Source: Diadema setosum
Taxonomy: Eukaryota > Echinodermata > Echinoidea > Diadematoida > Diadematidae
Reading direction: 5' to 3'
Length of the DNA stretch: 64,000 bases
NCBI RefSeq assembly: GCF_964275005.1
Contig: NC_092685.1
Location: 11,700,913 to 11,764,912, forward strand
Shown here: positions 1 to 11,084 of the stretch, in pieces
How the letters are laid out: every line of letters starts with the position of its first letter
Numbering within the stretch: the first letter of the stretch is position 1
Notes under the pieces: model-generated
The model's input: the letters and a program-made list of their open reading frames with translations, nothing else
What the model was told of the DNA's origin: nothing
Databases searched by the model: none
Translations under genes and position numbers: made by a program

Positions 1-640
1 TTGAGTCAATGTAATTTCTTTCTATTGCTGTGACAGCAACTCATTTATTAAATCTGTACATAATACAATGGCAAGACAATTATTGTTACATGTACAAAAA
101 TAAAAAAAGTATGTGATATACCAACACATGATGCTGTCACTAATCATCTTCACTTCTGTTTACTATGAACAGGAATGTTTATAACTATGGCACACATATC
201 AATTCTCACCAGATATTCTCCATCCAATGATAAAAACTTGAGGCCCCTCACATAAACTGAAAATGCCATCATTGTCATCAGTCATAGTTTTTCACAAACA
301 CATTCAGATTACATTATTTGAACCAACTTTGGCAACTTGTTACTGCTGGTTCCTCCAACCTGTCGACTCACATCAATACAATATGTGAATAATTTAATGG
401 TTTGCCATTACTGAAAACCTGATTAAAATTGCCTTGAACATCACTGTTTTGCCTTGTCATTTAGTACTAAGTATTGATGTGAAATCTACATGGGTGAGTT
501 CCAAGTACTTATAATATCAAATAAGTGGACAAATGTCTGCTGCAAGTGGGTAAAGTCAATATTCTGAAATATTGTATGACAATTCAAGACTTCTTATAGT
601 TGAGAAGATAGCTAATCTCTAAACATTTTAAATCCCCTGA

Positions 641-888
641 AAAAACAAACAAACAAAAATTCAGTGACAATTTTTCTTTGACAAGCTGTCATCTGTAAGA
701 TGATCATTTGTTTTGACAAGATACTCAATGAGTATCTTGTCAAAACAAATACTCAATGAGTATCTTGTCTCACATCATTTGTTTTGACAAGATACTCAAT
801 GAGTATCTTGTCAAAACAAATGATCATCTTACAGATGACAGCTTGTCAAAAGAAAAAATTGTCACTGAATTTTTGTTTGTTTGTTTTT
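641..888. repeat. Fold-back / near-perfect palindrome with nested palindromes
   Basis: Arms of about 110 bp (641-750 and 777-888) are near-perfect reverse complements with a spacer of about 26 bp. Inside each arm TGTTTTGACAAGATACTCA meets its own reverse complement, so palindromes are nested. The outer ends are (AAAC)n and (GTTT)n. It could be a fold-back MITE or the result of a replication template switch. Confidence 0.85.
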
Positions 889-1613
889 AATAATACCCTC
901 AATGAAGTACTGTCATAGAAATTAAAAAAAAAACAACAAAAAAAAAAAAACAAGGGTGCCATAGCATAAAATACTTCCAACAACAGTTACTTGCCACAAA
1001 AGTGACTACGGTACCTCAGTGATAGCATATCACTTCTCACAATTTCGTGTACACCGCACTGTTGTGATAGTAAGAAAAGATGTGTTATGTCGCTACTACT
1101 CAGTGGTAGATCTTAACCCCCCCTCTTAAATGTCAGCCAATATGAAGAAGTGGCAGTACACAAAATGTGAAGGCCTCTCTTTTTTCTTTTCTTTTTTTTT
1201 TTTTGCTAATCATTCGATTTGACAAAAGAATTGTCATAGGGTCATCCCCCCCACCCCTTAGCAAAAAGCAAAATCTGCCCCTGCTACTTTCAATCCTTCC
1301 TATCAATATACCTAATACTGATTGGCAAGATGGAGCAGAAAAAAATCTAAATGTTGAATATTAGACACAAATATGAATGAATAGATGTCATACTAGAAAG
1401 ATCTACAAATTAAATTTTGAATTGTAGACCTACATTATTCATATTAGCTATATCAGATGCTTTAATCAAGGAGGTTCAAGAGATGGAGTCACAACAATCT
1501 TATTCCCTCTGATCCCATTTGACATATGCACCAAGCTGGATCTGCCCCACAGATAGGAAGACAATGAATGCATGCCTCATTTCATAATGACCAGTCTCTC
1601 TAGTAACCCGTTG

Positions 1614-1694
1614 AGGATGGTTCAATTTTGCTACAACACGCATTTCCCATAGACGCTTGCTCGAGTATACTCAGGACTCGTCCTCAACGGGTTA
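1614..1694. mobile_element. Short palindromic MITE, ends TAACCCGTTGAGGA
   Basis: Inverted ends TAACCCGTTGAGGA and TCCTCAACGGGTTA enclose about 50 bp that also pair (GAGTATACTCAGGACTCG). The superfamily is not assignable from this copy. Confidence 0.6.
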
Positions 1695-2134
1695 AGGTAG
1701 ATATGTCTTTATGATGGTAAGTACTTTCACCATCCCTGCTTACATACGATGAGCAGTAGATAATGGTAAAGATATGGGAGATGCACAAATAGAAATTATG
1801 CAAAATATTGCTGAAATAGAAATCAAAATTATTCAACTGTGACACATCTGGACACTAATCTGACTTATCAATTTACAAAAAAACAACAACAACTAAACGT
1901 GAAGATTGTACCATATTACAAGTGTAGTTTCACTTGCAAGGAATAATGAGAAAAGTGATAAAATCGGCTTGGCAAGAGGCTGCAGTTTCAAACACTTTCA
2001 CAACATACAGCTCAGATTTACACTTTTGCACATGTAGTTTGGGATTGGATTGACTTTGGTTTACATTGTTTTTTGTTTCATTGATATATAAACAAGCAAA
2101 ATATAACTATACAATATTATGTTAGGATTAAAAA

Positions 2135-2650
2135 TTAATATTCAGGTTGCTCAGAAAGATGGTGGCATTGAACCATAATCATCAAGGCAGAAATGTACCT
2201 GTGGAATTCATTGTACATTACAGAACACTGATAGCTCTTTTGAATGACATAATGGCCAACTCTACCTCCATCTCTTGAACTTCCTTGCTTCAATGTACCA
2301 TGAGAAGTGATGACTTCAGACATAATGTGTGCATAATCCACATAGTGTATCAGTGAATATGCATTTCTTCAACACAAACTGCAGAAATACGTCAAACTTG
2401 CCAATAACTTAGATGACACTTGCTAAACACATGGCTGGAAGACTGAGATGAATGAGACAAAAAATAGTCAAAGAAATGCAAGAGTAAATCTCTTCTAGGC
2501 TTATTTACAGTCATTTCATCAATAGTAGGGAGTTTTAGATTTGCGATGCATATGTTAAGACGATGATTGCATTTGCCGTTCTCCAGTCTCCCTGCATCTT
2601 GTTGCAAAGTAGCTTTAAATTTTGAGAAGATGCAGCCTATACAAAGTAAA
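2135..2650 (-). other. Unassigned minus-strand open frames
   Basis: Two open frames lie close together. The upstream one (2607 to 2392) opens after an acceptor-like TTTGTATAG near 2635 and reads through NICIANLKLPTIDEM and NKPRRDLLLHFFDYF. The downstream one (2341-2135) reads MDYAHIMSEVITSHGTLKQG and ends HHLSEQPEY-stop. The composition looks more protein-like than the surrounding frames, but I recognise no family and found no secure splice joining them. They could be remnants of a real exon pair, 3' untranslated sequence, or chance. Confidence 0.15.
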
Positions 2651-3316
2651 ATGGCGCCCCCATACGATCACTGCATCAAGTAGCTCTCTGCATTATGGAT
2701 ATGAACGGATGCTAAAGTGGTCCAGAACTGTTGTGAAAACTCAGACAACGCAAGATCAATTTTGATGAGTGGTCGTGCGCATGCCAAGAACAGGTTTTTT
2801 TTTTTTCCTCTAACGCTCATGTCGCAAAAATCTAAAGCTCCCTACGCAAACAAACTCTTACTACGTCAAGCACCATGGTAATGCAAACATGTTCACATGA
2901 CAACAATCTATTGCACGTGTTTGGTCAATGAGTTAACAGTTGTCACTTCCATGAGTATACCACTTGGGTAAACATGCATGCTTTCTTCATCAGAAGAACT
3001 TGTGTAATATTAAGTGAAGAGTGGTTGATTTAAATCACATGTACAGTACTGCTCTATCTGTGATGTATCTATCACGTTTCCTCCTTTCTTGAACCTTCTT
3101 CTTTCAGTGACTCACAAAAGTTCTGTCATGTTTCGACTAAGATGTGTTTGGTTTTGCATTGTTCTGGTATATGATACAAATGATCAAGAAAGAATCCTGA
3201 TTACACTTGCCAGGTATGGTATATCTTGTGATGGAGTGTACATTGTATGTGATGCCCTCTTTCTGTTATTGAACAATGCCAAAGTCACTGTACCCTGTAT
3301 TTCAATAACAACATTA

Positions 3317-3869
3317 AAGGACCAGTTCACCTTAATACACATGCAGATTAAATGAATGCAGGAATATTAGTAGAACACATCGGTGAAAGTTTGAGGAAAA
3401 TTGGACAATCTGTTCAAAAGTATGAATTTTAAAGTTTCTGTGCAGTCACTGCTGGATGAGAAGACTACTACAGCTTGTGATGTCCCATGGGTAGAATGAT
3501 ATACACCTTTGTAAGGAAAAATAAACAAAGTTCTGCAAAATTTCATATTTTGAATAAAGTTCACATTCCATCGACTTATTATTGATATATGTCAAGGGTA
3601 ATATCATTGTAAGAGAGGCAAGTCAAGTGGTCTTTCATTATGTGAGAAAAGTGACAATATGATGAAGTTTCTTTACATTTCCTTTACATCGTTTAACGCA
3701 TGTGACATCACAAGTTGTAGCAGTCTTCTCATCCAGTGAGGGCGGCACTGAAACTTTGAAATTTCATAACTTTTGAACAGATTTTCTGATTTACCTCAAA
3801 CTTTTGCTAATGTGTTCTACCAATATTGCTATATTCTCTCAATCCACAACAAAGGTGAATTTGTCCTCT
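3317..3869. mobile_element. MITE with about 170-bp inverted arms
   Basis: The left arm (AAAGGACCAGTTCACCTT..., GAGAAGACTACTACAGCTTG) and the right arm (CAAGTTGTAGCAGTCTTCTC..., AAGGTGAATTTGTCCTC) are diverged reverse complements. The core carries no coding sequence. A related fragment (TGCTGGATGAAAAGACTAACG) lies near 60625 in an intron of the EGF/VWC gene. Confidence 0.7.
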
Positions 3870-4013
3870 AACTGCTCTAAACAAGAATTTCTGAAATTTT
3901 GCTTAGAAATTACAATGTCAGTTTGAAATCCTATCAATGTACCTTTCATCTTCTTTCTAACCCTCTAACTGAAGACTTTCACTTGCTGACAAATGCAATG
4001 TACAACAAGATAC

Positions 4014-4019
4014 TTTATT
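4014..4019 (-). terminator. Candidate polyadenylation signal of B3GAT3
   Basis: Minus-strand AATAAA lies about 180 bases past the B3GAT3 stop codon at 4200. It is the first canonical hexamer I noticed after the stop. Use in vivo is inferred. Confidence 0.4.
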
Positions 4020-4199
4020 ACAATATATAAATATCATAATGATGTGAAAATGATTATGATCATTTTTATATTACTTCATCATCATCATCATCACAGCCAT
4101 CTCTATCAATCTTATAATCATAAATTTTATCATCAACACTGTCAATATCATTACTGTTTATCATAGCTACATGTTCCCTGCTGAAGGCCTCTGCCATCA

Positions 4200-7100
4200 C
4201 TATACTTCTATCCTTGGGTCTGAAGGCTTACCCATTGCAATTAATTTATCTTCCTGTTTCCACTTCGGCTTTTCTGTTCTCGTGTGCCACACAAGTACCT
4301 GTTGATGAAACAGAAGAGGTGCAATTGTTTAAGCTCTTTCCATTTTTTCTTTCTAACTTTCAATAGAAACGAGACTTGCACTCATTGACACAATAAATCC
4401 TCATTCTCTTTACATATACACATTTTTTTTTTGTCTATCATCTATACGAAATATATCAGTATAGTTGGAATTGCATGCATCTATATGATGTGGACTGGCC
4501 TTGAATGGAATACAACATTCACTCTGCCTGAACTAGAATTGTATTGTCCCAATCGAAGACGAGGGCAATACGATTCTAGTGAAGGCAATTAATGTTGTAC
4601 CCCCAGAAAGTAGCCAGTCCATATTACTATCATTATCCAAATCAGACATCTAGAACAAACTTGAATATATTGACATTTAATGTACTAGTATCTAAATCAT
4701 ATCTTCAATTTCATTCCAAAGAGGGAAAACATAGACATTAGGCAATTTACAATAATTAAAGTTGCCCTGCTCAGATGTCTGATATGGTTAATAATGAATG
4801 ATATCCTATCAAGGTAATTCAGCTGATCTCTGAAAAAAACACAGGTCAAAGCATAGCTTAAAACAGCAAACATCATACAGAGAGATGAGAAAAAGACATT
4901 AACCTTACCCAGGGGTGTGAGAGAGCTCACAGAAAAAAAAAAGTCTTTAAAAAGAAAATCTGAAACTTGCGAAAAAAAGTCTGAAGTACATAAAATGTGA
5001 ACATTTCAATGCATTTGGAGAGGAAAAAAGTTTGAAAAGTGTGTTTTGGGCAGAGCTAAAAAAGTCTGAAATCAGATCAAAAATCTGAACTCTCAAATTC
5101 CTGCTTACCATCAGCACATGAAAAAAAGAACAAAAAAAAAACAACAAAATATTGTACCTTTGTGCACATGTCTGCCTTTGGTTCCAGATCATCCTTTGTG
5201 ATACCCAGCTGCGTCAGAAGAGAAGTCTCCACGTAGCCTCTCTTTGAAGTGATGTCAAACCTGGCGTGAGGCTGCTGGCGGAACAACCGGAGATTGATGG
5301 CAAATCCCGCCATGTCCATGGCAAATGGCCGGTCGGGTTCCCACACCACATACCATGACGAAACCTTGCCCTGTTTGTCGACAATGGGCCGCTCAAAGCG
5401 TAGTCCACCCACCAATCCCACGGGCCACACAGAGACCTTTTGAGTTGTTCTCATCTGAAACCAAAGCAATGCAAAATGACATTTTGAATGAACAAAACAG
5501 AAACATACACACATGCATACAGATTTAGTTCTCAAAGTATAGAGTCTACATCACTATTGGTCCACTAGGTGGCCACATATAAGCATGAAATACTTGAATG
5601 AAAGAAATAATGAAATATTCTCTCCTCTCTGTGATAGTAGGGCTGAATAGATTGATCAACAATCAAAACAGTATTAGTCACTAAGATATGCCACTATCAA
5701 TTATTTTCAGCTTACAGACATCAAATTACTACTTCTCCATTATTTTCCTATAAGATTCAGAAATCTCCATACATCTTAGGCAATTAAATGATACCACATC
5801 GCAAATTCTTAAGAGGAATTCTTATACAATTAAGGACACTATGACAAGTAATCAGTTTTTCAGTATTCTCAGTCACGACTGCCTGCATGAAAATGATATT
5901 CACTACTGTACCAAATCTAGCTTTCACCTAATGCGGGAACAACCTATAAACAAAAACAAAAACAAAAACAAAAACAAACATGGAACTGGAATCCTTCATT
6001 CAAACATTTTCTTTCTCTGAAACATAATTTGTGTTTTGATCTACAGTAATTCAATGAGCAAAATATTTCATAGCGGTCTGAGGCATGTTCAATGTCATTT
6101 ATGGGTTTCAGCAGACGACTTCGGTCGGATTTTCTCTTTTGGCCTGTCGCCTATGATTGTGTTAAGCATGTATCCTGCATCCAAATGCTTCGCTGTCCTA
6201 CCTCATCAAATAGCTTCAGACTGTATGTGTTGTCGTCGTCTGCAAAGTAGACAATGCCTGCTTCCTTCTCTCTCACATTCTCCACAATCCAATCGATGGC
6301 GATGTTCCTCTGATCAACCCCACGTGGTTTCCTCCAAGCTGGCTCATTCTCCTTCAGCTTGTACTCATCCATTGTCTTCACATGCAGGTGGGTGTAGCTA
6401 AGGCCACAATTTGCCAGGAAGTTTGCCACAAGGCGCGTTTTGTGCTCAGAATCTTCCACCACGATCCAGTGAAAATTTCTCACCTGGGAGAATGTGTGTC
6501 CGAGTCTGGTCAGCTCTGCCTTTTGCACTGGTCTGGTGTATGTTGGTGTGATAGCATAAATTGTTGGAAATGAAGCTGTAGAATTGGTCAAGGTTTTTTC
6601 AACTATTTCCGCAGCCCTCGGATACTGTCTGTTTAGCTTTTCAATTACTTTTTTCATGTTTCTTTCCATCTGTCTGGCACTGTTTCTAGTCCTTTGCAGT
6701 TCCTCTTTATAATAATCTGCCATTGTGTCCTTTTGATGACCCTGTACAGAATCTAAGCAGCCTATTCCTGGCAAAAGAAAGTGCAAAGAGCAATAACAAT
6801 TCATTCATACTTTCAAATAAAAAATCACTTGGCTATGCATGCAGTTGCCAGTACGTAGAATACATGTACTGTATACGCCGAATATTTTGCGAGGTTTTTG
6901 TTTCGCGAATTTCACGAGTCAGCTGCTATTCGCGAAATTAAAAACACGCGTAAATATTGACTCTTATCCCAATTTGAATGTGACGTACGCGTACATATTT
7001 CTCTGTTCAGTACACGACTCCACGATTGCGAATTTAACCACTCACGAAATTGTTAGGAAGTCTCAATTCGCGAAAATTTAGACTCGCGAAGTATATGGTG

Positions 7101-7712
7101 TATACAGTATGTAATGTAAAAAGATCTCGAGTGTCACACATTTAATACTGTGCATATTAATAGGAGATCGTGTTCAGTATATCATGAGTAACACGTCTGT
7201 GAGATACATTGTGATATGTAAGACCAAACTGCCGTGACAATGCCTCTATCATCATTGAAGAATTACCTACAGACTCTACCTAGACTAGATTATAAAGTGT
7301 GACAGTGCAGTGCCCAACAATAAAATTTGCTTATTTGGAAAGGAAATGACCATGACAATGTCAAATTCAAAGTGCTATTCCCTACAACCCACTCCCTTTC
7401 ACACTATCAGTATATCCTACCCCTTCAGCAACCTTTCTTGAACATATAGGAAGATGTTTCAGACGTTACCTCATCAACAAAAGCAAAAACCTATTCTCTT
7501 CATAGTGCATTCATAAACTAACATGACTTTGAGCACTCGGGACTACACACCAGAGTAATCTAAGCAGGCACTTCATTCTGTCGAGTTTTGAGTATAAAGC
7601 GCTTTATGAAAAGCTTCAACGTACCACACGTGGATACCAGCCAAAGAATACTTCCAGAAGATATGAGAAAATAAGCGGCAAAAAGCGCTCTTGTTCGTAA
7701 AACTCGACGCAT
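4200..7712 (-). CDS. B3GAT3: Galactosylgalactosylxylosylprotein 3-beta-glucuronosyltransferase (glucuronosyltransferase I)
   Basis: Four coding exons: 7712-7625, 6767-6202, 5454-5158 and 4298-4200. Junction phases are 1, 0 and 0, all introns are GT-AG, and the product is 349 aa (human B3GAT3 is 335). It transfers glucuronic acid from UDP-GlcA to Gal-Gal-Xyl on proteoglycan core proteins in the Golgi, the last step of the glycosaminoglycan linker. Residues 7-27 form the type II membrane anchor, followed by a coiled-coil-like stem and a GT43 domain from about residue 80 ([19 protein letters not shown]). Visible motifs are the metal-binding DDD at 206-208 ([11 protein letters not shown]), [30 protein letters not shown], a Glu near 294 in RGYVETSLL matching the known catalytic base, and [12 protein letters not shown] with the UDP-contacting His at 322. 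The ending SDPRIEV matches GlcAT-I rather than the B3GAT1/2 paralogues. The ATG at 7712 has A at -3 and directly precedes the anchor. No defects were seen. Confidence 0.97.
4491..4621. mobile_element. Small palindromic element, ends TGGACTGGC
   Basis: TGGACTGGC at the left and GCCAGTCCA at the right, with further pairing inside (GGAATACAACATT against AATGTTGTACCCC; CTAGAATTGTATTG against CAATACGATTCTAG). It lies just upstream (plus coordinates) of the B3GAT3 last exon, inside its last intron. Confidence 0.55.
5946..5980 (+). repeat. (AAAAAC)n microsatellite
   Basis: Six AAAAAC-type units in the intron between B3GAT3 exons 2 and 3. Confidence 0.8.
6868..7109. mobile_element. MITE of the TTCGCGAA family
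   Basis: Ends TACTGTATACGCC and GGTGTATACAGTA, with internal TTCGCGAATTTCACGAG and ATTCGCGAAAATTTA. It lies in B3GAT3 intron 1. Related copies are at 19896-20073 and 41005-41219. Confidence 0.65.
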
Positions 7713-7917
7713 TTTGCGGTTTGAGAGTTGTGTCACGACAGCATCCTTAGACAAACTGAACAAAGCCACCGAAAAAGAGCGTTCCGAGCAGACGAGTACC
7801 GCGCGGTCTACGTGGACGTGTTCAGGTTGAATACAGTAGTAGGGCCTGCCCGACCCTCCTTTATCACACATGATCCCTTGCTCGTCGATATTCGGATTTG
7901 TCTTTTTCTGCATACAT

Positions 7918-8198
<281 letters not shown>

Positions 8199-9910
8199 GG
8201 CCTATTACTACTACTAAAAACTACTACTGCTACTATTATTATTATCATCTAATATTTGTATTTGTATTTCTATTATTTGTATTGATATCATTATTATTAT
8301 TATTATTCATTTTACTTCTTCTAGTTTCTCTTCTACTCTACCCATTCGTCCTTCTTCAATTATTGAAAAAAGCCTGGACTGGGTTTAATCATTTCTTCTT
8401 TTTGTATTGATTTCTTTGTTTACCTTTTACAGGAAACTTTATAATTCTAACGAAAAGCACAAGCCAAAATCTTGAAAAAGACATTTATAAGTAAACATGA
8501 TATTATCAAAGCAGGCTGAAGAACCAACTTCGGAAGCAAATGACGTGTAGGAAAATAGTAGGCTGCACTTTCAAGAATCGTAGGTAGGCCTAACCCTGCC
8601 CACAACAACAAAGCTTATCACAACGTAGGCCTACTGCATCCTAGTGTCCCAGTAAGTGTATGTACAATAATAATATTAATATTGTAGGCCAGTAAGCCTG
8701 CTACTGTATATTCAAGTGTGTAACGGTGGTTACACTGGAATAGCCTATATGCATGCGGTGACTGTATTGATTTCCCGCCGTCATACTGTGGTAAATCCAA
8801 ATTGAAAAGATGTGTTGTTTGGAAAAAGAAGGCCTTGAGAATTTGTACAAATTCCACCTTTTATAAGAAATACTAATCCTTTATTTCATCAATTAAATGT
8901 TCTCAAATAAGATGATATCAATAAAGAAAAAGGCCTTTTACAGTGCAATTTTCTGGTGCCACTTCCGGATTTCATCAGCTATGAATAAAAAAGTATACCT
9001 GGCCGCCCCCCTCCTTTGTGCCGACCCTGACCTCACTGAACCTTTCATATTTTTTTTCATGCAATAAAAATATTAATTCATACCCAACCTGTATACCTGC
9101 AATTGTGATATTCATCTAAAGAACCAACGAATCTTCCTTAGAAAATGTCATTTTACCATGATGTCATTGTATATATATATTTTTTTTCGTTTGTGCATTG
9201 TATTCTTGAAAAAAAAGTTGCTGAAATAAATTGAAATTGAAGTAGAAAAAAAAATAACTGGATCATGTATTGCACTTTTTTCTACTCTTTATGTGACAGG
9301 CACATATCATCCGAATGTACTAATCCAGCAGGTTAGCAAAAGAAAAAGAAAAAAAAAAAGCAGTTTTCATGCCCTATTCCATATGCATAAAAGTTAAGTA
9401 TCGGTATTCCATTTGATTAAGTTTCATAACGTCATTGTGATATATGTTTACACTTTTGTAAATACATGTACGTGTTTGCACGAATTTGTTTGAATGCATT
9501 TTGAACTTTATTTCATACATTTTCAACTGTCGGCTTAGCAGTGATCGTTTAATGTCAAAATTTTCATGCACATGCTGTATGAACACGCGTTCCCAAAAGA
9601 GATGTGTTATCTCTTCGATGTACCCTCAATTCAATGTCCAAGTACTGGTACATTATCGATTTTTTATTATCATTTTTTTTTTTTTTTTTTTTTTGTTGGA
9701 TGAAATCTGTAATAGGAATTATAAATGGGCATGTTTAGTGCCTTTTGATTGAAATTTTGAGTTGCTGTAGGTTTTCGAAGTTTAATTGTTGTTGTCGTCG
9801 TTTTTCATGCTTTTGTTGACGTTTTTCATGTACCTTATAGTCTGAGAAAGGAGTGTTGGGATCGTCACGTTGCACTTCGGAGCACTGTTGATCTCCATGT
9901 AAAACCACAT

Positions 9911-10035
9911 CTGGGGGGCATTTCATGAAGCGTTTTGGTCGGATATTTTTCTGACAAACTGTTACAAGCTTATTGGCTGAGAGCAAATTGGTCCGACAAC
10001 TTTGTCGGACAAAATGCTTCATGAAATGCTCCCCT
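9911..10035. mobile_element. Palindromic MITE, ends GCATTTCATGAAGC
   Basis: The inverted ends CTGGGGGGCATTTCATGAAGC-type and its reverse at 10011-10035 flank a core with GTCGGA/TCCGAC pairs. It is 125 bp and located 250 bp before the RTRAF start codon. Confidence 0.7.
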
Positions 10036-10278
10036 GGAAGCCTTGTGTTGTACATTGCAGCAATGCAGTTGCTGTTTTGCTGTTAAGGTAGATCATCAGT
10101 GACCGCGATCGACACATTTTATCACTGACCTAAATCGCTGACCTCGCGAACCCGACCCGACACGTTTTCATGTTGTTGGGCTTTTTTTTTGCGCGCAGCA
10201 GTACGATACCAGACCGCCATCCTCACGTCAGATAAAACGTGCATTATATTAACTGCACATCATTTCTCACCGGGAATC

Positions 10279-11039
10279 ATGTTTCGACGGAAGTTGCAAG
10301 CTCTTAGCTACCCGTCACCAAACATTAATGTTGCAGGTAAGCAGCAGACAAACTGCAATGAATGCTGATGATGTGAGATATGCTGGATGCTGGTTGTGTG
10401 ATGGCGCTGGGCCGTCATAATGGCTGTAGTCCGACAAGTGCATAATGATGTTGGAAATGGCATAACGCAAACAAATGTAGCCATGGTAGACCCCATCAAA
10501 TAGCCCGACCAGACGCCGCCGTGCGGAGCACGTGTTGTGACAATAGAATTCACTGGCTTGTGATTAGGGATAAGTGACCGAATTCCGGTAGGTGACCAGA
10601 ATAATACTGGTAACCTTAGCCTTGTCTATCTTATATGAATGTGCAATCTTTCGGATTATGTGATTGGCTACGTATGGTTGAGGGGTCTAGATATCGCGCA
10701 CGAAAATTTGAAATGCTCTTATAATAGAAGTTATTCCATAATTGTACCTGAATTTCCCAATGAATATCACGAAAATGCAGAAAAATCACCTTCCAGAATC
10801 TCCTGATGATACGATGACGGAGTAGTGCGCTGTTGCCGTTTGTATGTCGGACTTTTTTTTCTGCGTTCAATTTCTCGGGGTATGTAAAGATCGCGCAGCT
10901 GCCCTCTGTAGTTTCATGCGTGAAAGTGTCTGCACTTCTGCGGCTGTAACGTGCTCCGGCTTCCGTAGAATATTTTTTCACTTTATATTAAATTTGTCCC
11001 TGTTAAGCAACAGCAGTTTTACCTAACTTGTGTATATTA

Positions 11040-11084
<45 letters not shown>

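Larger units (their letters stand above)
1..4013. other. Intergenic DNA left of B3GAT3
   Basis: AT-rich, with no gene I can name. It holds the fold-back at 641-888, a short palindromic element at 1614-1694, two unassigned minus-strand open frames near 2135-2607 and a palindromic element at 3317-3869. The window edge around base 43 has a minus-strand AATAAA, so it may hold the 3' end of a minus-strand transcript; this is weak. Confidence 0.4.

Noticed and set aside
6036-6573. Plus-strand open frames over B3GAT3 exon 2
   Set aside because: They are antisense shadows of a strongly conserved coding exon.
7713-7913. N-terminal extension of B3GAT3 from an upstream in-frame ATG
   Set aside because: The extension would place about 67 unrelated residues before the membrane anchor. 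The ATG at 7712 gives the usual type II start and a good context.
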